In this document: positions 24,054 to 36,385 of the stretch, in pieces
Layout: every line of letters begins with the position of its first letter
Numbering within the stretch: position 1 is the first letter of the stretch
DNA from: Phlebiopsis flavidoalba
Lineage: Eukaryota > Basidiomycota > Agaricomycetes > Polyporales > Phanerochaetaceae
Direction: 5' to 3'
Assembly (NCBI GenBank): GCA_035772785.1
Contig: JAOCPU010000021.1
Coordinates: 1-64,000, forward strand
DNA length: 64,000 nucleotides
Notes under the pieces: generated by a model
What the model saw: the letters and a program-made list of their open reading frames with translations, nothing else
Told to the model about the DNA's origin: nothing
Databases searched by the model: none
Program-made: the position numbers and the translations under genes

Positions 24054-25111
24054 TTAGTCAATCTCGTGGGCATTCGACTTTTCGTCGACAGCTTCTTCCA
24101 CGGCTTCCTTCGAGCCGCTGTTCACCATGCTAAGGCGTACGTGTCTGGAGACACATGACGATCATGTCAGGCTGCAGTTGACCGCATTTTACGATAGGCA
24201 CGCACTCCAGAACAGCGAGACGACACCGATGGTGAGTACGCGTAGATGGTGTGGTACAAATGCGAAGTTGATGATTGTTGTGTTGGTCCGAACACAGCCC
24301 TAGATTGTTTCAGCAACAAGCTCATGAATATAAACAGAATAAGGCGAGCATACCAGTTACGTAAAAGGGTTGGAACATAAGCCTAATGGAATGCGTATGT
24401 TGGAATAATCAGCACACGTGATATGGAAAGGACAGCGTACCTTTTCAATGCGTGAGACAGCTTCTGAGGACTCCGTTCCCTTCCATGAGAGTCATGGAGC
24501 CGAAATAGAAAACCAATGACCACTAATGAGGATGGTCAGCTTTGCTCGTGCTGGGGCATGAGTGTGGGGGACATACCTGGCGCAAACATGAACTGGTCCA
24601 TGTACACCTAGATTTGTAGATGTGTAAGCATCATGAAGACTTCTTAAGGACAGAGCGTGGCTTGCCCGGTAAAGCACGCCTTTTGCGTGGTGAGGAGAAT
24701 TGTAGACGGTTGAGGAATTGGAACCATTTGGTTACAGCAGGGCCGAACAGACATCCTAGATAGTCAAGCACATTGGTACTCATAATCTGCGAGAATAGAC
24801 ACGTGACTCACCTCCGTAGAACGTCGCTCGGAAGGTACCGCGCGTACTAGAAAATCCACATCCTCTCGTCAATCCACGCCGCTACAGAAGGTACCAAGAC
24901 ACGAACATCGTGTTGCGAGAGACCGCGTTTCTCGACTGCTTGTTGCGCTACAACGTCGGACAGTCCAAAAAGCGTACCCGAGGTCACGCACTGGAGCCAG
25001 CATGGGCTTGCGCCTGGAGGAATGAGCTGTCAGACGTAGTCAATGTGCGCAACAGCGACGTCCGTCGTTGCGCGTGAGCACTGCCACTTGTACGCGCGCA
25101 GGACGGAGGCC
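24054..25111 (-). CDS. Mpv17/PMP22 family membrane protein (Sym1-like)
   Basis: Small integral membrane proteins of the mitochondrial inner membrane or peroxisome, with about four membrane helices. The start MASVLRAYK is followed by an intron. Then comes CVTSGTLFGLSDVVAQQAVE, the family's characteristic first helix with GDxxAQ-like sequence. Further exons give GTFRATFYG, CLFGPAVTKWFQFLNR (GP..HxWY position), VYMDQFMFAP, and TIGVVSLFWSHVRLSMVNSG, the conserved last helix before the Ser/Asn end. The hydrophilic C-tail is KEAVEEAVDEKSNAHEID with stop at 24054. The last intron (GTGCGT..CTCCAG) is clear. An extra base appears between the two middle segments. Family assignment is firm; the compartment is not. 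Confidence 0.82.
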
Positions 25112-25652
25112 ATGGTTATTTCCTACGGTCGGAAGAGGTGTTGGTGGTGGTGGTGGTTGGACGGTAGGAAGTCGGGAGAGGAACCGCCGTTCGCGTAGGA
25201 GTGATATGCGGAGCCATGGCTGGAAGGAGCTTGCGCGAAACCGCTCAGCTGAGGCTGCTCGACGCGGACCGCCCGAACCGTATCAGCCCTGTGCGACATT
25301 GATAACACTAAATTAAATTAATCAATGCCTGTACCTCCACCCGAAATTATGGCGAAACGTTATAACTCCAACGTAAACGTCTGAACAGGGAGTACATGTA
25401 TGCATGCGCGTTACTTGATGCTACGATACAATACAAATGTGCCGACTTTCGGACAGACATGAATGTGAGGACAAACAACTTCGACATGCGACATAGCTCC
25501 AATGTTACCGAGAGACGACCAGATTGGACGGAACAACATTATAGCGACACAATGATGTGCGAGAATCCATACAGAAAGCAAATGCAGAATAAACGAATGC
25601 TGATAGACGAACGAAAGTTGCGGACAGGTTATGTGCGAAGGGCGCTGCACGA
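25112..25652. other. Intergenic, Mpv17-family promoter side
   Basis: No recognisable exon. Open frames on the plus strand have no protein support. Confidence 0.35.
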
Positions 25653-27369
25653 TCACCGTCGAGGGAGCGATATTGACGGTGCATTCGGAGAGGATATAAT
25701 GGAGTTTGTTTGGAGCGTGCGACTTTGGACTTGTCGTTTTACTTGCGCATCGAAGAGCTTCGCGCGTTGCTTGCGCAAATCCTCGTCCTTGAGCTTCACA
25801 GCCGTTGTCAGCTCCAGGAACGCGTCGGCGGTGCTCGGCAGCATGTCAGATGGCGGGTGGAGAGAAGAAGGTTGAGGATGCTGTCACGCGACGATAGTTG
25901 CATAACCTGGGCTTTGCACCGCAACATAATCGCGAGTCCAACGCGGAAGAGATACGGCACCCCTAGAATACAAATAAATATCGAGAAAGTAGTAGAATGC
26001 ACTGTGTTTACACGTACCTTCGAACAAAAAGATATCCCAGACACGCTGAGAATGATTTTCAAGAGCAGTGCCTCAAGGAAGAGAGCCGAGAACCTAAAAC
26101 CTATAAGCCCTCCCCCTTAGCCGGATGACATATTATGCAGAGGATAAATACTGACCAGGGTCTGCAGGAGAGGCTGGCAGGCGGGATATCCATCTCAACA
26201 AAGACCTTTTTCGCCAATGGGCCGAATCATTCGATTCGACCGCTTTGCGCAGGAACAACTGTGCGTCCACCTCCATCTGAGTGGGGCTCGCCGAGAAGTA
26301 CATGCGAAGGTGAGTGTCCATGAGGGACACAAACGTCCAAAACGCGTCCTCTTCGGGCGACTGGAGAAGCAGATGTCCCCGCAATTACCGTCAAGCCTAT
26401 AGGAGGAAGAGTTACTACCGCGACTATATTGGTGCGCAATGCCATCTTAACCTCGACACTGTACTGAAGATCAGGGACCATGGTGAGATACGCCTGCAGA
26501 GCATATGTTCAACAACGACCCGTCGTGGGTAACTGCGGATCATTCGGGAAACACTCTGCGGAGGTCCCGCTCGATATTGGCAGACGCAGGCACAGACCGC
26601 TGGGCGAGCTTGTAGTAAAATATCGTCCGTCCGCTTCGCCTTGCTGTCCGTGAGGTGTGCCCACACAAGATAGCGCACAGACGCAGGGACGCCCTCCCAG
26701 AGCAGCTTCCTGACCTTATTTTTTGTTCTTGCGTGCCTGCGCAGAAGACGGCCCAGACGAAATGACCGAGATCCAACGCAGCTCGCGCTGGCGGTGCGCT
26801 TCGACGTCCTGCTGTGCGGGCAAGGCGGCCTCCGAGACAACTCTCGGCGGGGCGTCTGACTTGCCGTAAGGGACGGCAGCTCGTGCGCGCGCTGATTTTC
26901 CCGGATATCGTAGAAAAGGCTGGGCTGCTTGCGCGTAGAGACGCGACATCGAGACGGATTGGGGCTAGGGAGCGGTGACGATGGCAGGTTCCTCGTCTAT
27001 GACTGAAAGCGACATGGACCGTGGGCTTTGACGAGCTCGAAACGTCGACGTCCTTGATCTGCACCCTGGGCTTGTCCGACTGCGTCTCGCTCGGTGAGAG
27101 ACTCTTCATACTCAGCGTCGGACTGCGTTCGTCGGGGTTTATAAAGCATGGGTCGCTGACAGACTCTTATCTTGAGCGCAGGCAAGTGAAAGCTTTGACT
27201 TGAGGCTGTGTGACGAGTCGGCAGGGGGCTGGAGAAGTGACCGAGCGGATACGTCACTGTAAGTATGAGCGCAAAACATCTTCGACAGACGGGCGCACCT
27301 TGAATCGACTTTTAGAGCGCGGTGGGGAGCTGTTCGCGTGCGCCGCTCTGATCCGCTCGTCGACAACAC
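25653..27369 (-). CDS. TBC-domain Rab GTPase-activating protein
   Basis: TBC proteins switch off Rab GTPases on endomembranes. The N-terminal part is Ser/Glu-rich. The TBC domain begins VRKLLWEGVPASVRYLVWAHL (about 26640-26700). The arginine-finger motif IxxDxxR is visible as ANIERDLRRVFPE (about 26550). Further exons give YLTMVPDLQYSVE | GLTVIAG, SPEEDAFWTFVSLMDTHLRM, FSASPTQMEVDAQLF, VFVEMDIPPASLCRPWF-like sequence in shifted frames, and VWDIFLFE | GVPYLFRVGLAIMLRCKAQ. The C-terminus is a basic helix (LRKQRAKLFDAQVKRQVQS). The glutamine-finger site reads YSVEG rather than the usual YxQG, either a true change or an indel at the splice junction. The start is uncertain (27150-27369). Confidence 0.83.
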
Positions 27370-27445
27370 AGAGGACTTCTGCTATGCCTCAGAACGTGAC
27401 GTGGGTCGGTACTTGAGCGGTGATGGAGGTGACGACGAGTGGTGT

Positions 27446-30400
27446 TCAGACGAGCCATGAGACAGAGCGAGTGACCTGGCTGTTCGGAACGTCACTGCTG
27501 GCAATGGGACTGAGTCGGTTGGGGGCGAAAGCGCGACCGAGGCTTGGCCGAGGGAGATATATATGCGACGGGACGGGTGAAATCGGGGACGAAATCGCCA
27601 GTGGCGAGCGCGCGGTGGCGGACTCTTGGGCGACCGCGGACTGAGGCCGTGGAAATGGCGATGCGACGACGCTGTTTTGAGCAAGTGAGAGCGGTGACGG
27701 TTTGTGCCACGGTACGCGCGGATGACGATGCTGGAGTCGGTCCTGGTGGCGGTAGGTGTACAGGTGACGATGCGGGGATGAGGACGAAGGGGAGGAGGTA
27801 CATGGAAGGCGGAGATGGGATGGGGATGGAGCCTTTGACCTGTGTGAAAGGGCATTCAAGGACTTGCTGTGGGCGATCGTGCTCCCATCACTCGTGCTAC
27901 CGTCAGTCCGTGGTCGTCAATGAAATGGTGCAAAACCAGTGGCAACGCGAGCAATCTTACCTCTCACTTTCAGGGACAAATATCTCAGCCGTCGTTGAGC
28001 CAGCCCCGAGAACGACCGCGACCGCGGGCGGGGCTTTGGTGCGTTCGGGAAGAAGTTTGCCTGGGGCACTGGCCCGTCCGACGAACAGGGTTGCTTTCCG
28101 GGATGGCAGGCGACGGTTGGCGCGACGCAGTCTGCGGCGGTGCGGTCATCATTCTCATCTTATTTGCTGGAAACATTGTTCGGGGGGCTCCAGCGTGAAG
28201 GAAACGGGCACCGGCCCAATCGAACTCGCAAGGTCACGATCAAACCTTGCATAAATCGTTACCACGGCGGCTACGATACGGATCGCCCTGCGCCGCCAAG
28301 GCTATTGCCATGTGAATGGAGCGAATGACAGAGCCTGGGGGAGGCCCAGTCGGGGGACGGGAGCTGGCCGGCGGCAGGAGAGCGTCCGTACATAGGCCCG
28401 CTAGGTAGGTCCGTTCGGCGAGACGACGGGCTTTGGGGCGTGCGGTGTGAGGCGCAACAAAATGCTCCGGCGAGGACGAATTCATTCTGCGGTGCATCCA
28501 GATTCCTGGGTCGTGGGACGTGCTGGCCCGCCGCGCGCGAGACGCGGCCGCCGGCTGTGGTGGGCGACTGTGGTTGCACCTGTGAGCTGCCTGGTTGAGG
28601 TGTCCTTTCCGTATCTGGTGGAGGTGACATCGGCGTGTACGGCGGCGGTGGAGCTTGGTTTGCGACTATGTACGTGGTCTCAAGCATGCGTTTCTTCTCC
28701 GAGATGTAGGACGGGCTGGTGGGCTGAGAGCTGGGAGGTGACGATGGGGGTACGTCGATCCACACCGCAATACTCGCGTCGTCGTCGTCAACTACGAATG
28801 GGTTGAGAAGAGACTGGAGCCTTCCCCGCTGCACGCGACTCGACAAGCATGGCACTTTCCGCGGGCGTACTTGGTGGTGAACCCAGGTCTTGCTCTAAGC
28901 GTTGCCTGAGCGCAGACGCAGCCCCGCCCGGCATATTCGTAAAACAGTGGCGGCGAACGCGGTGAGAATCCAACGGACGAGGCCGCGTCCGGCGACGACA
29001 ATGGCGAGTTGAACCTTGCATGCAGTAGGGGTGAAGGACTCTGATCCGAGATAGGCGACGTGCTGAGTTGCTGAATGTGCGCCGAACGGTCTAGTTCAAG
29101 CGGGGGCGGGATGCGCTTACCATCAGGTGTACCCCTTGGTGAGCCAGCCGGCGTGCCCGAGGCCTCAGCAGCAATAAGCCCGCCGCACGTCCTCCACAGA
29201 AGAGGACGCCGTAGCCGTTGAGCCCATGCGATCTCTGCCATACCCGAGGTTCTGTCGTACACTTTCCACGCTCGGCCTTCGCCCGTCAAACGGAACAGGG
29301 GGCGGCGCTTCAAGGCCGAAGTTCGACGCCATCGTGTGCATGGACCCTCTGGAGAGGCGTGACGCTCGTGAGGCCATCGAATATCGTGAGTAGCGGTAGT
29401 TGTCGTATATATGTCCGACGCGCCTTCCCATTCCTCGGCGTTGTACTCCGAGTCCGTCACTGAGGGGTGCCCTGAGCTTCTAGAGAGCACCTCGCGCGGA
29501 GACGAAGGCGTCGAGGTCCCGCGTTCGGGCGCAAGGATGCCTTGTATCGACTTTGGTGAGGACGAGTAGATCGAAGGCTGGTCGGAGAGCGCGACTGAAC
29601 GTATGACGGCGCGACATCACGGGAATGCTGTTCTACGGTCGACTCGGGCGAGTCTGCACGGGCATCCTCTAGGGGCTCTGGCGTCGCCGCGGAGCTCGTC
29701 GAGCTATGTGTAGAGTCCGCGTCGTCAATTTCGCCTCCAAGAAAGTCTTGTAACAGTGATAGCCCGATGCCCGTTTTCGCCATCGCCATCAGAGAAGGCT
29801 CGTGAGAAACGGGGACTCGGTTCCTCCATGAACGTTGAATCTTGACTCACGTCGTCTTCGCCGCCATAATGCAGAACAGAGTGACTGTCAGGATCAGGAG
29901 AAGGTGGAGTCGGTTCGTGCAGCTCAGGTATAGGGGGTTCATGCCCAACTGTAGCCACTGTCATGGCGCTCTTCAAGGGTTCCTCGACGTCCAGCTCGGT
30001 CGGCGACTCTACTTGCCTCGACAGGCTTGCTATACGCACTAGGTCACTTTGTTCATCACGAGAGAAGTCGGCCGGTGTGCGCGGCGCAGATTCGATGGCA
30101 GTAGAGTTGGACGAATGACTTGCTGAGCGGAAATGAGAGCTTTCGTCTTGACTGTCAAGCGGGACGTGGGGTGAAGAAGGTGGATATAACGACGAGTTAG
30201 GCAATAAGGGCGACGAGAGCGCAGAGACATTTGGACTAGAATGCGCAGTGTCATTTGCAGCCAGAGTCGCAGTTGAGTAGCTGTGAGACAGCCGAGAAGG
30301 AGCGCTTGGTAGCGAGGGCGAGTCGGAATGTGCTGGACCCAGCGTAGACTCACGCCCGGTTGTTGGACCCTGTGAAGAGGACGGCCGTGAGGACGACCGC

Positions 30401-30861
30401 GAGAGAGAGAGCGAGAGGAGCGCTTGGCCATCACGGGTTTCTTGAGGCGACCCAAGACGCGGACGTCTGCGCCGCGAAAGCGACCTACGACGTCTTCGCA
30501 AAAGCCCTAGACACATGTAAAGCGACATCTTACGAAGAAAGAATTAAACATACAAGGTATGTGTCCTCTTGTCCAGATATTTGCATGAGCACAATGATCT
30601 CATCGTCCTGCGCAGAGCACGCTTAGAATGTGGCAGGCACGGAGATGACACGCGAGGCATACCTTCAGGAACATGAGATCCCCAGGTTCCTCTGCCACGC
30701 AGTCCTGCACGGCAACGCATTTCCCAATCCCGCCCTTTGCTGCAAATCGTGTCCATCGTCCCAGTTCGTTTGGCGTCCATATGATGGTCTGGGTGTTGCC
30801 CAGAAAAGCGAATATACTATTCCGAGCGTCGTTGAGGGCAGGCAGCGTCACTCTTCGGTGA
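27446..30861 (-). CDS. SH3-domain protein with a long Ser/Pro-rich tail
   Basis: The N-terminal SH3 domain spans three exons: CVAVQDCVAEEPGDLMFLK, DDEIIVLMQISGQEDTYL, and GFCEDVVGRFRGADVRVLGR. Introns 30605-30660 and about 30510-30556 are both GT..AG and join in frame. The rest is low-complexity Ser/Pro/Arg-rich sequence (SPSLPSAPSRLSHSYS, DSQDESSHFRSASHSSNS, and near 29200 MASNFGLEAPPPVPFDGRRP) with one ordered-looking segment, KTGIGLSLLQDFLGGEIDDA near 29770. This resembles fungal scaffold proteins in polarity or actin control, but no specific homologue is claimed. The 3' end is uncertain, because frames shift often between 27450 and 29400. An N-terminal extension to 31142 is possible. Confidence 0.68.
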
Positions 30862-31341
30862 TAAGATCGTGTAGAACTAGCCAAAGCTGGTGTAGGGTAC
30901 TTGGTCAAAAGAGTGGAATGGCAGGGTCGTCGCCGGAATAGTGAGAGAGGAGAAGGTGGTGGTACAAGTCTGAGCTGCAAGCGGTAACGCGAAGATGTCC
31001 CTGAGTTGCTGGCGCCCGATTTCACTTCGGCCGTCTTGTTCAGACATGCATGTAGCTGCGGAGGTAAACGCCCACTCAGACTTTTTACAAGACCTCCAGG
31101 AGGCAGTTTATTAGATACATGTTGTACATGACGTAGGTTCATACGAGGCAGTGTGAATGATTCATTCTATCAGCCAACATGCCTTCAATTGAGCAATACT
31201 CCCTCGAGCTCTGGACACAACCACGCAAAGATGTATTGCTGCATTACAGCGTCAAGTACGCGTCGCGTCGCAATGTGGCAAAGACTTGCCCCGCAAGGAC
31301 TGCCATGACTTGACAAGCCGATGGTGATGAGCCTCGATTTG

Positions 31342-31927
31342 CTCACGCTGCAACTGCTTGCAGAGCTCCAGACTTTTGTAGCTCTTCCTGCATCTGCTGG
31401 AGCTTCGTTTGACCTTCGACCGATCTACACATGTCACGTTAGTTGGAACAAAGTGCATATGTCAAGTGTGTGCTCACTTCGAGCTTCTTCTTTTTCCGAC
31501 TTTTCGGCCTAAATCCTTTAAACTGTGCTTCGACACGCTTGCTATAGGAGCCCAAACATAAGATAAACGTGTATCGTGATGGTCCTGATAGACTCACATG
31601 TCGCTTTTTATGAAGTCAAGCCGCTTGTCCACATTGGCTTTCGCCTCTGCCTGATCCTGGGCTACAAGCACAGGCCCAACGAGTTTATCACACGGTGTTG
31701 TTCGGTGTGAGGTGCGTGAATTCCTAGCACTCATATAAGGTCAGCTGTCTTACTTCTCCAAAGACCGATTAGACACGGTACATACCTTCTTCACGAGCTC
31801 GTTCTCCGAGAGTTGCGCGTCGAGCTTCTGTCTTGCCTCGACGACATTGGATAGTTTCAGCCTGGAGCTTCTGATATTCGTTGCTTGCGGTCTGCAGTGA
31901 TTCTTGAAGTTGCAGCGCGGCCTCCAT
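31342..31927 (-). CDS. YKE2: Prefoldin subunit 6 (beta-type)
   Basis: Subunit of the hexameric prefoldin co-chaperone, which passes nascent actin and tubulin to the CCT chaperonin. The first exon reads MEAALQLQESLQTASNEYQK, then VVEARQKLDAQLSENELVKK, a clear match to subunit 6. Later exons give the EFTHLTPNNTV hairpin segment, KLVGPVLVAQDQAEAKANVD, KRLDFIKSDM, KRVEAQFK and a final coiled coil ending in QMQEELQKSGALQAVAA. Introns of about 55 nt separate them. One extra base (TGAT for TAT) shifts the frame after NNTV, and others occur around VVEARQK and KDLGRKSEK. Length (about 125-130 residues) fits the family. Confidence 0.9.
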
Positions 31928-32076
31928 CGCAGGGGTCGTGTACGCACTTGGACCGAACTTGGACGCACAAGTCGAAGTGCTTCAGCAGGCGCCTCTCGTT
32001 CTATTGCAATGCAAGCAGGCGTCGGTACTACATCAACGCCCTCTCTTTCTGCCTCGCGTCACCATCACACCCAGCC
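31928..32076. promoter_or_regulatory. Bidirectional promoter region prefoldin 6 / VTI1
   Basis: Only 149 bp separates the two divergent start codons, so both 5' UTRs and core promoters must share it. No TATA box was seen. Confidence 0.55.
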
Positions 32077-33089
32077 ATGGACTCGCCCACGGCGCTGTTC
32101 GACTCGTATGAGCAGGACTTTCAGCAAATTGTATCGACGTATAACGAGAGAAACTCGAGGGGGACGGCAAGGATGAGATCGGGGAGGTGAGGACCATCGC
32201 CGTTTGAACGTGCTGCGCAGGCTCTGAGCTGCTGGGCGTACAGAGCAACGCAACAGGCTGCTTTGCGGCTGAGTAGAGCTCGAACTCGATTGAGGCGGAC
32301 TGATAAATTGGTGCGTTTTTTGTGCTCTGTCCTGGTAGCTGCCCAACCGCGCTCAATCAGCACGACAGGTTTCGCAAATGGAGATTTGAGATCCAGGGTA
32401 CACATAAAACCAGTCCCAGTCCCTGCGGCCGTCACACGTACCAGACACGCATCAAGAGGTGTGCTAAAAGCCGATCTGCAGCGGTTACAAGAAGCTGTTC
32501 GAAAGACATGCACATACGCAGCTCGCGCGCTCGGACTTGCTTGGGCTTCGCGCGCGTCGGCGCACACACGCCGACGCTGGACGAGGCCATACGGCTCGAG
32601 CGAACCGGGGCACGCGGCTGCTGGCGGGTAGGACCGGCGCTGGCTCGAGGACGGCTCGCGGCGGCTGCAAAAGAGCCAGCGTATTGCGCTCGAGACGGAG
32701 GAGCAGGGTGCGGACATTTTTTGAGGAGCTTGCGCGGGCAGCGGGAGCAGATATTCAGAATTCTACGGGACACGGTGCGTTTGGGGGTGTTTTTTGTCCA
32801 TATCACAACGCTAAGCAGAGTTATAGCTCACACCCGCGCGGCAGACACATCCGTCGATTTGACAGGGCGTCTGTTGAACGCTCATGGAAGTGATATCGCC
32901 AGGTACGTGGCGACTGTGCTCTCCCTCCGCGACTAGTCCACGACGAATTTTCACTGACCGATGGATATTAAGCGTTCCGCAGGATGTGACCAAGCAAGCG
33001 CGTGGTCACCGGGGCTCAATCATTGCCGGTTCTTATGTCTTCTTCAGTTTCTTTACACTCAGATTCTTTGGTTCAAGCTTATTAGATAA
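32077..33089 (+). CDS. VTI1: v-SNARE VTI1
   Basis: A Qb-SNARE for Golgi, endosome and vacuole fusion. The start MDSPTALFDSYEQDFQQIVS matches the family N-terminus. Three-helix-bundle segments follow across short introns: EADELVSQMEIEIQGIPQS-type sequence near 32290-32420, TYQTRIK, KADLQRYKKLF-like, and HTPTLDEAIRLER. The SNARE motif is seen as SQRIALETEEQGA (about 32670-32715), SLRGQREQIF and RADTSVDLTGR. The hydrophobic C-terminal anchor ends TQILWFKLIR with stop at 33087-33089. Many indels shift the frame, so a single clean reading frame does not exist in this sequence. Assignment rests on the ordered conserved pieces. Confidence 0.88.
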
Positions 33090-33629
33090 ACGTCTCGTTC
33101 GTTTCATTATTCGCGTATAACCTATACGCGACAAGTTCCTTTGCTTCAACAACCCTATGTAAGATATGTATCTTATGTACTCACATTTTTGTTTTTACCG
33201 GTAAGTTGCACTGTCGTACGCTCTCCTCTATCCGTCCCGAAGTTTGGAGTACTGAAACGACGACTGGAATGCAACTTTTTTTGTTTAAGGGAAATGAACA
33301 AACAAATGAATGTGACTTTGCTGTAATTTTGTTTAGTGTATTCCTCTCGAGTCTACAAGAAAGCAGATCCAAGAGAGGCCCTATTCACGTTCTCAGTTCT
33401 CTACAGACCGAACCCATGCCAGTCTATCACAAGGAATGGAAACGAGTATCGTTTTGGTGCAACTTAGCCCTAAAGATGGCACCCGTTTTCCTATACATGC
33501 ACTAAACAGCAACCGTACGAAAAAACACTTGATCGCAACCCCGTATTACTGGCCTACAGAATAAGCCGGATCTATGTACTCCAAATACCCAGAGGTAATC
33601 CTACACTTCCTCAACCCAATGAATAGCCT
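33090..33629. other. Convergent intergenic region
   Basis: Lies 3' of VTI1 and 3' of the next minus-strand gene. No coding evidence was seen. Confidence 0.4.
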
Positions 33630-34829
33630 CTACCTGTGCATCAATCTGCCCAACGGACAGCGTCGTTGGTGAGCAAACCCCACAGCCACTGCAAGCTGTA
33701 AGGGACTTGGGTCGATCCAGCCGATATTATCTCCTGACGCAGTAGCCTTTTGTATTGAGACTCGCCGCAATCCTCTCCAGCTCCTGACGCTGCGCCCGAC
33801 CGAGCTTCCCCACCACAAACCGTGCATATCGCGCACAGAGAAGAGAGCCGACCCTGCGGAGTCGACTCCAAGAAACAAATCCAGGATCGTCGCACATCCT
33901 GTGTGACAGCTCCAGGATGTTGAATGATGTGTAACCCCCGTGCTGTGCGACAGCCCGGTTGTTTCTATCTAGGAACACCAAGGAGAGAGTGCATGTGCCG
34001 CAGGATACGGTGGCCTGTCCCCGCGTCCGACAGGCCACGTCAGGAGCCCACACGTATGTCCGTCGCGCACCGTTTCGCGGTCGTGCGCTTCTCTACTGCG
34101 AGACAGATGTCGACGGTGCCGTCGTGCTCCTCGTAGCCGGTTTTGCGGAGCTGAGGGGTCCCTGGGAATTGGGGCCGAATGGTGATAACATGGTATGGCT
34201 TGTTGTGCAGTTGTCTAGCATTCGTCCGAAATGGGTCTCGGACAGTGTGTACGAGCGGGATCGCTCATAAGTCGAGACTGATGACGCCAACGCACAAGAG
34301 CCCGGTAGTAGTATCAGGTGCCGACGGAAAATGGCGGGGTGTGTCAGCTGGATTTGTCAGAGTGGGAACGAGGAGGTAGGAAGTAGCTGCCGTTGTTGCC
34401 AGAGCGTTGCCACCGGAAGCTCTGTGGCGCGGGATACTATGTAGAGCCTGGGACTCAGACTCGGGGTAGAGGGTGATGTACATGCGGCTGCATCACGACG
34501 TGAGGCCCTGAGGAGGTAGAGAACCTCGCGAGCTGCCTGAACATAATGCGACGGCCGCAGCTGTCCTTGCGAACAGCCGCACCTCCGAGAAGAAATGGGA
34601 AGAAAGAGCGACTGCGAAGGCTGGGTTACCGCTTGAGGAAGGGCAGACCGGGGATGACAAGAGGCCCAGGGGCTTTGTCAATGTAAATTAGAAGACGGCT
34701 AGCAAGCGCAGAATTGGAATTCTTGGGGCCGAGGACGATGCAACCGAGCGTGTAACTCAGGCGAAGCAGCGAGAGAAGAAGAAGCTGAGTCTCCACAAGA
34801 AGAAGCGTAGATGGGACGATGTTCCCCAT
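33630..34829 (-). CDS. Unrecognised protein, probably spliced
   Basis: Minus-strand segments look coding but give no family. The start side has a hydrophobic stretch (STLLLVETQLLLLSLLRLSY) and LLIYIDKAPGPLVIPGLP. The middle gives FPGTPQLRKTGYEEHDGTVD, and the end GGYTSFNILELSHRMCDDPG followed by a charged segment with GKLGRAQRQELERIAASLN. Frames shift several times. It may be one gene with a signal or anchor segment at the N-terminus, or two short genes. Confidence 0.4.
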
Positions 34830-36385
34830 TGGCCTGCAGGCTTAGAGCGAACGGAAAACAGGACACGTGGTCTCAATCCTCCTCAGTCTCGTTCGACGAA
34901 ACGAACTCGTCTTACTGATGTCTAGAGACTGTCAACAGGCCTTTTGATATAGCCCGGTGTTACCGAACGATGGTGGCCCGTTAATAATTTGGCGGGGTAC
35001 CCTGCCTGGATTCCACTTTTGCGGCGGGGAAATCGGACTCGTTAGACTAACGATTCTTCCACAGGGCGGCGTTCGGGGCGGAAAAGAACACTAAGGTGCC
35101 GACTGTGAGCGAGAATCCCTCTTTGGGCCATTGAATAAGTAGAGAGGCTTGGATGCTGCATTGAAAGTAACGTTGACCCCTGGAGGAATGCAGAACGGCC
35201 GCTCGGAAGCTGTCCCGCGCCATCTCCCCGGTTGCGCCCGAATCGCTAGACAGAGTTTGGGAGTCGCGATGGATTAAATGTTACCTCGGGATAGAGCTGG
35301 TCATTCTGTGGGTTTCGGACGGGAGGGTAGGGGTCCTGCGCGAGGACACAACGACACCGAATAGTTTTTTTGATAAACTGCCTGTTTGGGGTTTCGAGAA
35401 AGTATGGCCCAACATCGGTTCCGCTTTTCAGGTGGGCCCGGACCCAAAAAACGGTCCCAACACAGTTCCGGTGCCAGGCCACCCGACGTGGTCGAGTGAC
35501 CGTGAGATGTTGAAGGAAACTGGATCGTGCCACTTTGCCCGAGAGTGTTTGGGCCGGGCCCCCTGACGGTGTGTGACCAACGGAGACAAAGCACTCATTG
35601 GGCGTTGTGTTTCACCAGAGTCTAGGATTGCTGACGTTCAGCTTTGCAGTCTGTGACAAGGGAATGTACCTTTCGCGAGACCCTTAGGGCATCGTGGTAA
35701 TTCCCCAATCTCTAGACCTGTGTGTTTTTCGGACATACTAACTCTCGCAAAAGACTGTAGTTCAAACCAGCGATTGCGGTCAATTTGCGGTTTGCTTTGT
35801 CGAGAAAGCTAAAGAAGTATTTAACCAATGAAAATCAGCTATCGAGCGTCATCAACACCTCTGAGCCGTGAGCCACGTCCTCACCGGTACGAGGGTATTA
35901 GTTTTTCCTCCAATTAACGACAGAACATGGAACCACAGAACATGGAGTGTTGACCGAGGTCGACCAACCGGAATCAAGCTTAGGAAGCCGGCACTATTGT
36001 ATGCGTGGGAATCTTGACCCTTACCTGATCAACATGCGTGGATAGGCGTGGATCGTGTTCGCAGATCCTCACGAATCACCCAAGATCTTGCGAGCAGATG
36101 AATGTCAATGGCCCAGCTCATCTGTTAGTTTTGGCATAGACCGTCGAATATCCTTGCGGAAGCCAATAGTAACCTCGCATGCGCTCAAAATTAAACTTGT
36201 ATGTAGCAACTTTTCCAGACTCAGTAGTCGAGAAACAGTGTATCTGCCCATTGAAACTAAACGAAAACATTATGACATAGAAATGTGGGAACTATTTGAG
36301 AACAATAAACAATAAGCAGGAAAAATCGTCATCTCAAAACACGCCTGGCGCGTATGAGCACCGCTTCAGTTGAAGACCCGGCGAA
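34830..36385. other. 1.5 kb gene-free stretch
   Basis: Only short open frames without splice support or recognisable protein. It lies upstream of one minus-strand gene and downstream of the BRCT gene. Confidence 0.45.

Noticed and set aside
27544..28254. 236-codon plus-strand open frame
   Set aside because: Low-complexity mirror of the Ser/Pro-rich tail of the minus-strand SH3 protein; no domain is seen.
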